A DNA stretch of 64,000 bases. Source: JANPCX01 sp031431125. Its GTDB lineage: Bacteria > Pseudomonadota > Gammaproteobacteria > Burkholderiales > Burkholderiaceae_C. The notes below the pieces were generated by a model. That model was not told where the DNA came from and made no database searches. It worked only from the letters and a program-made list of their open reading frames with translations. The position numbers were made by a program, and so were the translations under genes. Numbering within the stretch: the first letter of the stretch is position 1; every line of letters begins with the position of its first letter. Positions 1 to 8,237 of this stretch are shown here, piece by piece. The stretch covers positions 13,452 through 77,451 of the forward strand of contig JANPCX010000056.1 of the NCBI GenBank assembly GCA_031431125.1, given 5' to 3'.

Positions 1-1566
1 GACCACCGCCGTCACGTCGGCCTCGCGGCGTGAGGCGTTGGCTGCGTCAGCGGTTGCGGTTTTCAAAGCACGCTTGGGGTTGCCCACGGCGAGGTAGGCG
101 CGGGTCAGGCGAGCGCGGTAAAAGCTGTGCAAAGACGAGGTATTGGCCATCTGGGCATTGCCCGCCGTGAGCACGATCCACAGCAGCCACACCACGCCCA
201 CAGCAGCAACCCGCATCCAAGCGGGAACGCCTGTGAAGACCTTGAAGGTCTCAGGCGCGAAAACAAACCACTGCAGCAATGCAAACCACAACAACACCAA
301 TACCAAGAGGCCCAGGATGCTGCCCAGGTTCAATAGGCGAGGCAACCACTGGCTGGCCCGGTTGCCGGTTTCCGCAGCCATCTGCTGCAGCGGTTGCATC
401 AAGCTGCGCAGCAGCAGCAAGGCCACACCGCCCGCACCCGCACCGCCCCACAGCCACGGCTCTTGGTTCTGAAACTCTTGCATCAACCACCAACTGGCCA
501 AGTCCAAGAGGCCCAAGCCGGCCAAACCCACTGCGCTGAGGGTGACCACACGCAGCGCCCGCGTCAGCACATTACGCAGCCGCGCCACCGCCAAACTCCA
601 TGCATCCCGCTGCAGCGTCAACCAGCCCTGCGCAACCACCTGCCCGACAACAGACGAGATCAGCGCCACGGCGGCGGCGGTCGGCCACGTCAGGCCGTTT
701 TGCACGATGTTGAAAACACCTTGGGCCTGGGCCGTGCGCAGCAACAGCAGGGCCACCGCCGCAATCACCAACACCAGCAACACATCACGCACAGGCACAC
801 GTTTCTTGTTCGCCTGGGCAGCATCAGCTGGCGCAGCGGTGCTGGCGGCATCAGCCCCATCCCGTGCCGCCCAATAACCCGCGATCAATCCGGGCGCACA
901 ACTCAACCACAACAAGGCGGCTGCGGTCCACCACACCGTCAACCACGGCTCCCAGCCCTGGACTTGCAGAACCTGGGTGCTGTGTTGCCACACGTGCGGC
1001 GCGATCACCACCAAACCGAGCAACATGCAAGCGAACATGAATTCAAAGTGAATCGCCAGCAAAGCCCGCATGTAAGTAACAACGGCCATGCCAATGTCGC
1101 GTGAACCGGCAGGCGTGAGGTAGCGGCCATAACGGCGCAGCCACTGCAAGGCAGGTGAATCGCTCTGGGCCAACTGCGCTTGGGCGTCTAGCAAACCATG
1201 CCTTTGCACGAGCCGCCCCCACATGCCCGCGGTGTAACCGCCGCCGGAGACGCTGGAGAGGTAGTCGATGCGACCGAGCAAACCATCCGTCACCAAGGAG
1301 CGCTGTGATGCGGCTTGATGGCCCGGGTGGTTGGCGCTTTTGCTTTGGGCCAAACCGCGCAATAAACCCAAGGCGAACGTGGCGCTGCGCACGCCACCGC
1401 CCGAGAGCGCCAAACCCACCCGGGTCAAGTTCAGCTCATCCGCGTTGGTGGCGGCCTCAGGGCCCAGCACCTGCGCACGGCGCTGCTGCAAGGCGAGGCG
1501 TTCGGCGTCGAACAGGGCTTGGGTGGGAGCGACTTCACCGGCCGCAGCCGTGTGGGGGGTGGTCAT
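1..1566 (-). CDS. Patatin-like phospholipase with multiple membrane segments (3' part beyond window)
   Basis: The reading frame is open from an ATG at 1566 to the left edge, so 522 codons are visible and the C-terminus is missing. Residues 51-60 (GLALSGGGVR) form the glycine-rich oxyanion loop of patatins. LSSVSGGGY at 103-111 places the nucleophile at Ser107; the catalytic Asp is not identified. From about residue 160 the protein has a series of hydrophobic segments, about eight by eye, ending near a SLHSFYRARL motif. I recall that motif from large inner-membrane patatins of Proteobacteria. The likely role is lipid acyl hydrolysis at the inner membrane; the substrate is unknown. A 162-bp palindrome lies directly upstream, between this gene and the VOC gene. 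Family assignment is fairly sure; function is inferred. Confidence 0.8.
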   Translation of the reverse strand, partial: MTTPHTAAAGEVAPTQALFDAERLALQQRRAQVLGPEAATNADELNLTRVGLALSGGGVRSATFALGLLRGLAQSKSANHPGHQAASQRSLVTDGLLGRIDYLSSVSGGGYTAGMWGRLVQRHGLLDAQAQLAQSDSPALQWLRRYGRYLTPAGSRDIGMAVVTYMRALLAIHFEFMFACMLLGLVVIAPHVWQHSTQVLQVQGWEPWLTVWWTAAALLWLSCAPGLIAGYWAARDGADAASTAAPADAAQANKKRVPVRDVLLVLVIAAVALLLLRTAQAQGVFNIVQNGLTWPTAAAVALISSVVGQVVAQGWLTLQRDAWSLAVARLRNVLTRALRVVTLSAVGLAGLGLLDLASWWLMQEFQNQEPWLWGGAGAGGVALLLLRSLMQPLQQMAAETGNRASQWLPRLLNLGSILGLLVLVLLWFALLQWFVFAPETFKVFTGVPAWMRVAAVGVVWLLWIVLTAGNAQMANTSSLHSFYRARLTRAYLAVGNPKRALKTATADAANASRREADVTAVV

Positions 1567-1589
1567 GCAGTGGCCTCCATCGCCGAACT

Positions 1590-1751
1590 GGTACTGCGTT
1601 TGACCCAAACGTTGACAGATGAAATCGATGGATTCGTTCGCCAGGCTAGGCGAAAACCACAGCGATACCCCTTGGTATCGCGAGGATTTTCAACGACGCA
1701 TGGCGGGCGAAGGCACGATTTCATGTCAAGGTTTGGGTCAAATGCAGTACC
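1590..1751. repeat. 162-bp imperfect palindrome (REP/MITE-like)
   Basis: The outer arms start GGTACTGC at 1590 and end GCAGTACC at 1751. Within them TTTGACCCAAAC at 1599-1610 is mirrored near 1731-1742, so about 36 nt pair with two mismatches and a 2-nt indel. The centre is a clean 8-bp hairpin, GCGATACC at 1662-1669 against GGTATCGC at 1674-1681. The sequence between is only partly complementary. It fills most of the gap between the VOC gene stop and the patatin start, so it lies in the patatin 5' region. It contains no credible gene. Confidence 0.75.
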
Positions 1752-1799
1752 GAGGTCAGCGTGGCGGAACTATAGGCGCGTGGTGCGCCAAGGCCATCC

Positions 1800-2513
1800 C
1801 TAAATCGGATAAAAACTCGGCAACGAAACAAGGCCGATGGGCGTACTGAACGTGGCGTGCCAGCCATGCCCGGCATCATGATTGCTGGCCTCGACACCAA
1901 CACCTGACCAAGCAATGGCAGCGTAGGCTGCGGGCAAGGGGCTATTGCCAGGTGCGAGCAACTTCAGTTCAAGCAGCTCAACCCCGCTCGGGGGAAGATG
2001 AAAACCGGGTGAGCGTTCGGGCCATTCGATCAGGGTCGGCAGGCAGCCGTCGCACTCGAGTTGTCCGCTGTCCCGCACCGTCAAACGCCAATTCAGCGTC
2101 CCGGCGGGCGTGAGGCGGCTCATGGCAACTGCGGAGCCGGGATCAAGGCCCAAACGACGCCAGTTGGACAGGTCGTTGTCCAGGGTGGCGGTACGAACCA
2201 CGGCGTGGACAAGCCGCGGCTGCTCGGCCACTGCGGTTTGCAAAGCGGGTTCGTCCAACCCAAACCACCGCCGCCTGAGTGGTGGGCTGGCGGCAGGGTC
2301 GATGGCGAGGATTTCTGCGTACACCCCTGGCGCGTGGGGGCCCGCGATAGAGAACAAGCGGTTGTGTGTGCCCATCTTGTGGTGGGCGCCACCGGGGCCG
2401 GGCGTGATGCCAAGCACCGCTTCGCACCACTGCACACCCTGAACCAAGTCATGCGCGACGATCACGAGGTGGTCGAGTTCCACCGCCCCTGCGCTGGAGA
2501 ACACGTCAGTCAC
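1800..2513 (-). CDS. VOC (glyoxalase-like) superfamily protein
   Basis: The protein has 237 residues and opens with an N-terminal VOC-like stretch (ELDHLVIVAHDL) followed by a second beta-alpha region. It resembles the glyoxalase-like domain family of about 220-240 residues (the PF13468 type). I chose the GTG at 2513 because it overlaps the phzF-like stop as GTGA; an ATG at 2561 would add 16 residues unlike the family. It is the last gene of the six-gene operon. VOC proteins are metal-dependent isomerases, lyases or dioxygenases, or binding proteins; the substrate cannot be read from sequence. The residues MGTHNR and the late E-L-K-L strand fit a metal or substrate site, but this is not proven. 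Confidence 0.7.
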   Translation of the reverse strand: MTDVFSSAGAVELDHLVIVAHDLVQGVQWCEAVLGITPGPGGAHHKMGTHNRLFSIAGPHAPGVYAEILAIDPAASPPLRRRWFGLDEPALQTAVAEQPRLVHAVVRTATLDNDLSNWRRLGLDPGSAVAMSRLTPAGTLNWRLTVRDSGQLECDGCLPTLIEWPERSPGFHLPPSGVELLELKLLAPGNSPLPAAYAAIAWSGVGVEASNHDAGHGWHATFSTPIGLVSLPSFYPI

Positions 2514-3352
2514 AAGGTCAACGTTCCGCGAATGCAGTCGACTACCGCACCGCCCACCCACACGGTGTCACCCACCTGTTGAATGTGCACGCGCCCGTTT
2601 CGCCCAAGGGCAGCGCCTTGGCTGGCCACATAGTGGGGCGGCGCGCGACCACTGCCGATGAGCCACTGCGCCAAACCTGCGTTTAAGCTGCCGGTGACGG
2701 GGTCTTCGTTGACACCCTGACCGGGTGCGAAAGCACGCACCTCAAATTGAGCGCCGTCACCATCGCCGGCTTGCCATGGCCCGACAACACCGACTTTGTG
2801 CAAACCCATGGCGGCAAAGTCAGGCGTCAAGGCCAGCACCTGGGCTCGGCTGGCGAGCAAGACCGCCACCCATCCGGGACCGTTATCGACCCATTCGGTG
2901 GCCAACAAATCTTGCTCTGGCAAACGCAGGGCGCGGGCCAAAGTCGCCTGCATATCGGCGTCGGCTCGGCCAGTCCGTTTGAGCGCGGGCGCGGCGAACG
3001 CCAATCGAGGGCCATCGATCTTCACCTTGACCAAACCGACGCCGCATTCTTGAACCACATGCTCACCCTTTGTTTGCCCGCCTTGTGCCAGCCACACATG
3101 GCAACTGCCCAAGGTGGGGTGGCCGGCAAAAGGCAATTCGCCACCCGGGGTGAAGATGCGCACGCGGTAGTCGGCCTCGGGGTGAGTGGGGCGCAGCAAG
3201 AAGGTGGTTTCCGACAAATTGGTCCAGTTGGCAAAGCGGGCCATTTGCTCGTCGCTCAAGCCATCGGCGCCCACCACCACAGCCAAAGGGTTGCCTTGCA
3301 GTGGCGTGTCGGTGAACACGTCCACTTGATGAAAAACAAACTTCGTGGTCAT
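2510..3352 (-). CDS. PhzF-family isomerase
   Basis: The protein has 280 residues, normal for the PhzF/diaminopimelate-epimerase-like fold. Diagnostic motifs are QVDVFTDTPLQGNPLAVV at the N-terminus, LSETTF with the conserved catalytic Glu48, and FTPGGELPFAGHPTLG at 67-82. A C-terminal GxNxDPVTGS-like stretch (NEDPVTGSLN) closes the second domain. Members isomerise small metabolites such as dihydro-3-hydroxyanthranilate, but most are uncharacterised, and no phenazine genes lie nearby. The start ATG overlaps the aminotransferase stop by 4 nt (3349-3352), and the stop overlaps the VOC start by 4 nt. This indicates translational coupling. The role is probably in the same amino-acid-derived pathway as its neighbours. 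Confidence 0.87.
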   Translation of the reverse strand: MTTKFVFHQVDVFTDTPLQGNPLAVVVGADGLSDEQMARFANWTNLSETTFLLRPTHPEADYRVRIFTPGGELPFAGHPTLGSCHVWLAQGGQTKGEHVVQECGVGLVKVKIDGPRLAFAAPALKRTGRADADMQATLARALRLPEQDLLATEWVDNGPGWVAVLLASRAQVLALTPDFAAMGLHKVGVVGPWQAGDGDGAQFEVRAFAPGQGVNEDPVTGSLNAGLAQWLIGSGRAPPHYVASQGAALGRNGRVHIQQVGDTVWVGGAVVDCIRGTLTL

Positions 3353-4539
3353 GCGTTTTTCTCCGACACACCGGCCAGCGCTTGGGCCAGCAGCGCCACG
3401 CCTTGCGTGATGCGCGCCGAGTCCACGGTGACAAAACTCAAACGCAAGGTGTTGTGAGCGGGCACACCAGCGTAGAAGGCTTCGCCCGGCACAAAGGCCA
3501 TGCCCAATTCAACCGCCTGGGGCAACAAAGCCATCGCGTCGACATGGACGGGGAGCTGCACCCAGAAGAACATGCCACCGCTGGGCACGACCCAGTGGCA
3601 ACCTGGAGGCATGTACTGCGCCAACGCTTGCTGCATGGCGTCACGGCGCTGTTTGTACTGCGCGCGAATGGTGGGCACATGGTTGTCCAAGAAACCCTGT
3701 TTGATCACCTCGTGCACTACACGTTGATTGAATCCAGGCGTGTGCAGGTCGGCTGCCTGTTTGGCTTGCAGCAGTTTGGGCATCAAGGCCTTGGGAGCGA
3801 CCACATAACCCAAGCGTAAACCTGGGGCCAGAACTTTGGAGAAGGAGCCCAAGTAGACCGTGCCTTCAGACCAGCGCGAAGCCAAGGCAGGCGGTGGCGC
3901 TTGGTCAAACCACAAATCGCCGTAGGGGTTGTCTTCAACCAAGGGCAAGTTCAGCTGCTGCGCTTGTGCAACCAGGGCGGCGCGGCGGGCTTCACTCAAA
4001 CACCGACCGCTGGGGTTTTGAAAGTTGGGCACGGCGTAAAAGAAACGTGCGCCTCGCGCCTGGTGCAGCGCTTCGGGCAGCGGGCCTTCATCGTCACCGG
4101 CCACAGAAAAAAACTCGGGCTCATAAGGCGCGAAGGCTTGCAAGGCGCCCAGATAAGTCGGTGTTTCCACGGCGACCTGACTGCCCGCATCGATCAGCAC
4201 CTTGCCCACCAGGTCCAGGCCCTGCTGGGACCCTGTGGTGATGAGCACTTGGTCGGCGTCCACCCGCATGCCCTGGGTCAGCAAGTGGTCGGCCACCCAT
4301 TCACGCAGCGGGGCATAACCTTCACTGGCCGCGTATTGCAGCGCCTCACGCGGCGAATCCCGCAGCACACGCTCGCAGGCTTGGCGCATGGCTTCGACCG
4401 GAAAGGTGTCGGGCGAGGGCAGGCCGCCAGCCAGGGAAATGATGCCGGGCTTCTCAGTCACTTTGAGAATTTCACGAATGATGGACGGGTTCATTCGCGC
4501 CGCACGGCGGGCTTGGGTGAAGGGGCTGGAAGTGTTCAT
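3349..4539 (-). CDS. PLP-dependent aminotransferase, class I/II (2-aminoadipate/LysN-like)
   Basis: The protein has 396 residues with fold-type I hallmarks. ISLAGGLPSPDTFP is at the N-terminus, TTGSQQGLDL binds the cofactor phosphate, NPSGRC and EDNPYGDLWF follow, and the PLP lysine is Lys235 in GSFSKVLAPG. It belongs to the group related to MocR C-terminal domains and to 2-aminoadipate or valine-pyruvate type transaminases, but carries no DNA-binding domain. It lies 7 nt after the cupin gene and overlaps the PhzF gene by 4 nt. The divergent MocR regulator carries a related aminotransferase fold, so both may recognise the same amino compound. That is inference; the amino donor is unknown. Confidence 0.87.
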   Translation of the reverse strand: MNTSSPFTQARRAARMNPSIIREILKVTEKPGIISLAGGLPSPDTFPVEAMRQACERVLRDSPREALQYAASEGYAPLREWVADHLLTQGMRVDADQVLITTGSQQGLDLVGKVLIDAGSQVAVETPTYLGALQAFAPYEPEFFSVAGDDEGPLPEALHQARGARFFYAVPNFQNPSGRCLSEARRAALVAQAQQLNLPLVEDNPYGDLWFDQAPPPALASRWSEGTVYLGSFSKVLAPGLRLGYVVAPKALMPKLLQAKQAADLHTPGFNQRVVHEVIKQGFLDNHVPTIRAQYKQRRDAMQQALAQYMPPGCHWVVPSGGMFFWVQLPVHVDAMALLPQAVELGMAFVPGEAFYAGVPAHNTLRLSFVTVDSARITQGVALLAQALAGVSEKNA

Positions 4540-4546
4540 GGAGTGC

Positions 4547-4927
4547 TCAAGTCGAAGGTGAATTGATCAATGAAGTGGTGTTGATTTCACCCCCCTGTGG
4601 GCCATAAAAAATGACCCAGGTGATGAAGTCCTGGTCAAAACGTGTGAAGCGATGGTCAACACCCGCCGGAACAAACAGGCAGTCGCCCGGGCCGAAGTCC
4701 TGTGTTTCACCACCACAGAAAAACTCGCCCCGCCCCGCCGCCACCACATACAACTCGTCTTGGGGGTGGGGTGTTTGCCGGTCTTGCCCTTTTGGGCGGT
4801 ACAGCTCCACCGACATCGAGCCGTGGCGCAGCATTTGAACAAACGGTGCGCCTTGCGGATACCTTTCGGTGGCAGCGCCAGGCAACTGGCTCAGGGCTTG
4901 CGCCGTGGTGATGCGATGCAGTGTCAT
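4547..4927 (-). CDS. Small single-domain cupin protein
   Basis: The protein has 126 residues forming one cupin barrel. Motif 1 is reduced to HPQDELYVVAAGRGEF, with one His and a Glu. Motif 2 is PGDCLFVPAGVDHRF and supplies the second His. A bound metal is therefore plausible, but the first motif lacks the second His of the classical HxH. Small cupins of this type act as isomerases, dioxygenases or metabolite sensors. The ATG overlaps the EamA stop by 4 nt (4924-4927), and 7 nt separate it from the aminotransferase. It is the third gene of the operon. No substrate can be assigned. Confidence 0.78.
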   Translation of the reverse strand: MTLHRITTAQALSQLPGAATERYPQGAPFVQMLRHGSMSVELYRPKGQDRQTPHPQDELYVVAAGRGEFFCGGETQDFGPGDCLFVPAGVDHRFTRFDQDFITWVIFYGPQGGEINTTSLINSPST

Positions 4928-5850
4928 TTAGGGCCTGACCTTGTCGTGTTGACTGGCATTTTTTTGCCGAGGAAAACCGTGGCGATGACGGCCAGCGAGA
5001 ACAGCACCGTCATCGTGTCCAAACGCTCACCGAGCACCGGCACTGCAAACAGCAGCGCCAAGAAAGGCTGAACCAATTGCACCTGGCTGACGCGCACCGT
5101 GCCGCCGAGGGCCAGGCCGCGGTACCAGGCGAAAAAACCCAGCCACATGGAGAAAACGGTCACATAGGCAAAGCCGCCCCAAGCAGTCCAGCGCACCGGG
5201 TTCGCCGCGAGGTCGGGCCAGGTGGCCCACATGGCCGGGGCGGTGAAGGGAAGGCTGGCCACCAGCACCCAGCAGATCACTTGTTCGGCCGGAACTAGCG
5301 ACGAGATTCGCGCACCCGCCACATAACCAATCGACGCACAGGCCACCGACAACAGCAAGAAACCGTCGGCCACTTGCCAACGCCCTCCTCCTTGGTGAAT
5401 GGCAAAACCCAGCACCAAGGCGCAGCCCAACACGGCACAGAACCAAAACGCTTTGGAAGGCCGCTGCCGAAAGTACAGGGCCGCGGCAATGGCGGTGCCC
5501 AGGGGCAAGACGCCAGTGACCACAGCGGCATGCATGGCATCCACCTGACGCAGTGCCAACGCGAGGAACAGTGGAAAACCCACCACCGTGCCCGCCGCAC
5601 AAACCAGCAATGCGGGCCAATGCCGACGTTCCAAAGCAGGCGCCGCCGTGAACCACAAATACGCGATGCTAAGTAAGGCCGCCACGGCCGCCCGACCTGC
5701 GGTGACGAAAAGCGGCGGCAACTGCGGGTCCGCCGCGGGGCCCACGGCCAAACGTGTCATGGGCAAGGTCATCGCAAAGATGACCACACCGAGCAAGCCC
5801 AGCCACAGGCCGCGGGTTTCGTTGTGCTGCTGCACCGAGGCCGCGTTCAT
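4924..5850 (-). CDS. EamA/DMT-family transporter
   Basis: The protein has 308 residues and about ten hydrophobic helices arranged as two EamA repeats, typical of the drug/metabolite transporter superfamily. The late motif QLVQPFLALLFAVPVLGERL is the usual EamA signature before the ninth helix. The ATG at 5850 overlaps the LysE-family stop as ATGA; longer in-frame extensions upstream lie inside the LysE gene and are rejected. It acts in the inner membrane and is most likely an exporter of small metabolites or amino acids. Two exporters back to back in one operon suggest that the pathway product or substrate is toxic when accumulated. Confidence 0.85.
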   Translation of the reverse strand: MNAASVQQHNETRGLWLGLLGVVIFAMTLPMTRLAVGPAADPQLPPLFVTAGRAAVAALLSIAYLWFTAAPALERRHWPALLVCAAGTVVGFPLFLALALRQVDAMHAAVVTGVLPLGTAIAAALYFRQRPSKAFWFCAVLGCALVLGFAIHQGGGRWQVADGFLLLSVACASIGYVAGARISSLVPAEQVICWVLVASLPFTAPAMWATWPDLAANPVRWTAWGGFAYVTVFSMWLGFFAWYRGLALGGTVRVSQVQLVQPFLALLFAVPVLGERLDTMTVLFSLAVIATVFLGKKMPVNTTRSGPK

Positions 5851-6470
5851 GACGTCCATCCCATCCAAACGGCCGTCGCCGCAAGCAGCAGCGCCATGCC
5901 GCGGTTGAAGGCCAACAGCCGCTGGCCCTGTTGCAACCATGAGCGCAGCGACGCACCAATCAGCGCATAGGTGAGGTTGCTGAAAAAAGCGAACAAGGCC
6001 ATCACCACCAGGACCACCCCCAAGCGCGGGGCAAACTGCTCCGCCGCCACCGCGCTGCTCGGCGCAACCCAACCTGCGGTCAAGGCCAAGGCCAGCGTCC
6101 AGGCCTTGATGTTGATGAACTGCAGCAGCACCCCTTGAACGAAACCCACATGCAGATTGGACGTTGTTTGACCCAAGCCAGGCTGTGGCTTGGCCCGCCA
6201 CAACTTCCACGCCAGCCACAACAACACCGCCAAACCCAGCCAGCGCACCACAAAACGCAGCACGGGCAGGGTCGTGAGCAAGGCGCCCAAGCCCAAAGCA
6301 CAAGCCAGCATCAACAGCGTCCACCCCACGGGCACGGCGAACAAAAACGCCCAGGTGCGGCGCAAGCCCCACTGCGCCGCCAAGGTAGTGGACAGCATGG
6401 TGTTGGGCCCCGGCGTGAAGCTCATGGCCGTGGCCAGCACCAGCAGGGCAGAGAGTTCTTGGCTTGACAT
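5847..6470 (-). CDS. LysE/RhtB-family amino-acid exporter
   Basis: The protein has 207 residues, the usual RhtB/LysE length, with about six membrane helices. The conserved FTPGPNTML motif sits at the N-terminus and QFINIKAWTLAL in the middle. I chose the ATG at 6470; the upstream extension to 6557 would run through the divergent promoter and does not look like protein. It is the first gene of the operon, facing the MocR regulator across about 107 bp. Family members export amino acids such as lysine, threonine or homoserine lactone; the actual cargo is unknown. No clear Shine-Dalgarno precedes the start, so the transcript may have a very short leader. Confidence 0.85.
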   Translation of the reverse strand: MSSQELSALLVLATAMSFTPGPNTMLSTTLAAQWGLRRTWAFLFAVPVGWTLLMLACALGLGALLTTLPVLRFVVRWLGLAVLLWLAWKLWRAKPQPGLGQTTSNLHVGFVQGVLLQFINIKAWTLALALTAGWVAPSSAVAAEQFAPRLGVVLVVMALFAFFSNLTYALIGASLRSWLQQGQRLLAFNRGMALLLAATAVWMGWTS

Positions 6471-6495
6471 GAGGGCAGTGTAGACGGCAAGATCA

Positions 6496-6539
6496 ATACA
6501 GCAACAGTACAGATAAGCAACACATCTGTTGATCTGTAT
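6496..6539. promoter_or_regulatory. Inverted repeat in divergent promoter, probable MocR operator
   Basis: ATACAGCAACAG at 6496-6507 is mirrored by ATCTGTTGATCTGTAT at 6524-6539, whose complement reads ATACAGATCAACAGAT. A further ACAGAT lies at 6509-6514. The site falls in the short divergent region between the LysE-family gene and the MocR gene. Toward the operon (minus strand) a possible -35 TTGCTT (6520-6515) and -10 TATTGA (6498-6493) are 16 nt apart and embedded in the repeat. This is the expected place for a MocR-family operator. Binding is inferred, not shown. Confidence 0.55.
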
Positions 6540-6577
6540 GGCCGCTTTGAGAAACACACTGACCCGAGACGCACCCC

Positions 6578-8083
6578 ATGCTCGCCAGCCAACGCAAGGC
6601 CTCGCGCCAGACAGCCGCCGCAGAACCCGTGGCTACAACAAGGTCTGCACTGCCATCCAACGCCCTGACACGGGGGGCCGACACCACCCTGACCGATCAA
6701 CTCGCCCGCCGTTTCGCCGAGCAAATTCGACAACGTCTGCTGTCGCCAGGGTCCCGCCTGCCTTCGGTGCGCGAATGCGCGCAGCGGCAGCAAGTCAGCC
6801 CCAGCACGGTGGTGGCCGCCTACGACCAGCTGCTGGCCCAGGGTTTGGTCGAAGCCCGCAAACAACGCGGCTTTTTTGTGCGTGAGCCGGCGCTGCGGCC
6901 TGCACAAGGGGCGCAAACCACCTTGCCAACCGCTCCCAGGCCGCGTGCCATCGTCAGCGCCACCAGCCTGATGCGCGGTATGTTCCAACCACCCGGCAGC
7001 CTGCCCATGCCTGGCCTTGGTACCCTGCCCGTCGATTGGTTGGACCTGGGGCTGCTCAGCGGTGCGCTCAAACGGGTCAGCAGCGGCGCGGCGCTGGCGC
7101 CCCTGGCCTTGCAGTACGGCGAGTCAGCAGGCGACCCCCGCTTGCGGTTGGCGCTGTCGCGCAAGGTGCAAGATTTCGGCATCAGCGCCGCACCCGAACA
7201 AATCGTCACCACCTTGGGCGCGACCCAAGCGCTGGACGTTGTGACGCGCAGCTTGCTCCGAGCAGGCGACACCGTCCTCGTGGACGAACCCGGCTGGCCC
7301 GTGGAGTTTGCGCGCCTGGCCGCCCTCGGCCTGAGGGTCTTGCCCGTGCCACGCGGAGAGGCCGGCCCCGACCTGGCGGTGATGGAACGTTTGATCGAGG
7401 CGCAAGCGCCGCAGGAGCGACCACGGCTTTACATCACCGTCTCGGTGTTGCACAACCCCACTGGCAGCTGCCTGAGCTTGCAAAGCGCCCACCAATTGCT
7501 GCAGCTCGCCCACAAGCACGACTTGCACATTCTGGAAGACGACAGCTACTGCTACCTCGCGCCTGCGCACCTGCCGCGTTTGTCCGCACTGGACGGTCTG
7601 CAGCGCACGATTTATGTCTCGGGTTTCTCCAAAATTCTGGTGCCCAACTGGCGTGTGGGCTACATCGCGGCACCGGCCCATTTGGTGGACCGCTTCATTG
7701 ACACCAAACTGCTCACCACCCTGACCACGCCCAGCCTCACAGAACAAGCATTGGCCTATTGTTTAGAGCAAGGCCTGCTGCGCCGCCACGCCGACCGGGT
7801 GAATCAGAAGCTGGACGCAGCCCGCTCACGCAGCGTGAAATTGGCGCTCTCCCACGGCTGCGAGTTCAAAGCCACGCCGCGAGGGCTCTTTGGTTGGGTG
7901 GATGTGGGCGTGGACACCGAGAGACTGGCGCACGCCATGCTCGACGAAGGCTGGTTGCTCGCACCGGGCAGCATCTTCCACGCCAGTCCGCGGCCGACGA
8001 CGCTGATGCGGGTCAACTTCAGCACCACGCAAGATGTTCGGTTTTGGGCGGCAGTGGCACGTCTGCGCCTCGGTCTGGCGTGA
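6578..8083 (+). CDS. MocR-family transcriptional regulator (GntR HTH plus aminotransferase domain)
   Basis: The protein has 501 residues. A GntR-type winged helix lies at about 38-105, with LARRFAEQIRQRLLSPGSRLPSVREC and SPSTVVAAYDQLLAQGLV. A linker leads to a full fold-type I aminotransferase-like domain with the PLP lysine at Lys352 in SGFSKILVPNWRVGY. Regulators of this kind (GabR, PdxR, TauR) bind PLP and an amino compound and control adjacent genes. It is divergent from the six-gene operon, whose aminotransferase is distantly related to its own effector domain. The likely role is to activate or repress that operon in response to an amino acid. It is longer at the N-terminus than most, with about 37 residues before the HTH. 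Confidence 0.9.
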   Translation: MLASQRKASRQTAAAEPVATTRSALPSNALTRGADTTLTDQLARRFAEQIRQRLLSPGSRLPSVRECAQRQQVSPSTVVAAYDQLLAQGLVEARKQRGFFVREPALRPAQGAQTTLPTAPRPRAIVSATSLMRGMFQPPGSLPMPGLGTLPVDWLDLGLLSGALKRVSSGAALAPLALQYGESAGDPRLRLALSRKVQDFGISAAPEQIVTTLGATQALDVVTRSLLRAGDTVLVDEPGWPVEFARLAALGLRVLPVPRGEAGPDLAVMERLIEAQAPQERPRLYITVSVLHNPTGSCLSLQSAHQLLQLAHKHDLHILEDDSYCYLAPAHLPRLSALDGLQRTIYVSGFSKILVPNWRVGYIAAPAHLVDRFIDTKLLTTLTTPSLTEQALAYCLEQGLLRRHADRVNQKLDAARSRSVKLALSHGCEFKATPRGLFGWVDVGVDTERLAHAMLDEGWLLAPGSIFHASPRPTTLMRVNFSTTQDVRFWAAVARLRLGLA

Positions 8084-8148
8084 GGTTGAACACCTCTGTC
8101 CCTTTGCAAAACACACGCCAACCGGATGGTTGCGCAGTCAAACGAAAA

Positions 8149-8165
8149 TGCGGCGCTTGGCCGCA
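8149..8165 (+). terminator. Short hairpin after MocR gene
   Basis: TGCGGC (8149-8154) pairs with GCCGCA (8160-8165) around a 5-nt loop, followed by AAGTTTTC. The stem is perfect but short and the T-run is weak, so this is only a possible terminator for the MocR gene. It lies in the 154-nt gap before the GT-C-like gene, which otherwise shows nothing clear. Confidence 0.3.
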
Positions 8166-8237
8166 AAGTTTTCGACAACCACCCCGTCTTTTGAACCTGA
8201 CAGGCCCCCTGACAAGAATAAGCATCAGCAGCTCACC

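Noticed and set aside
394..1104. Long plus-strand frame inside the left-edge region
   Set aside because: It is antisense to the clear patatin-like gene on the minus strand, which has motifs and membrane helices; this frame has none.
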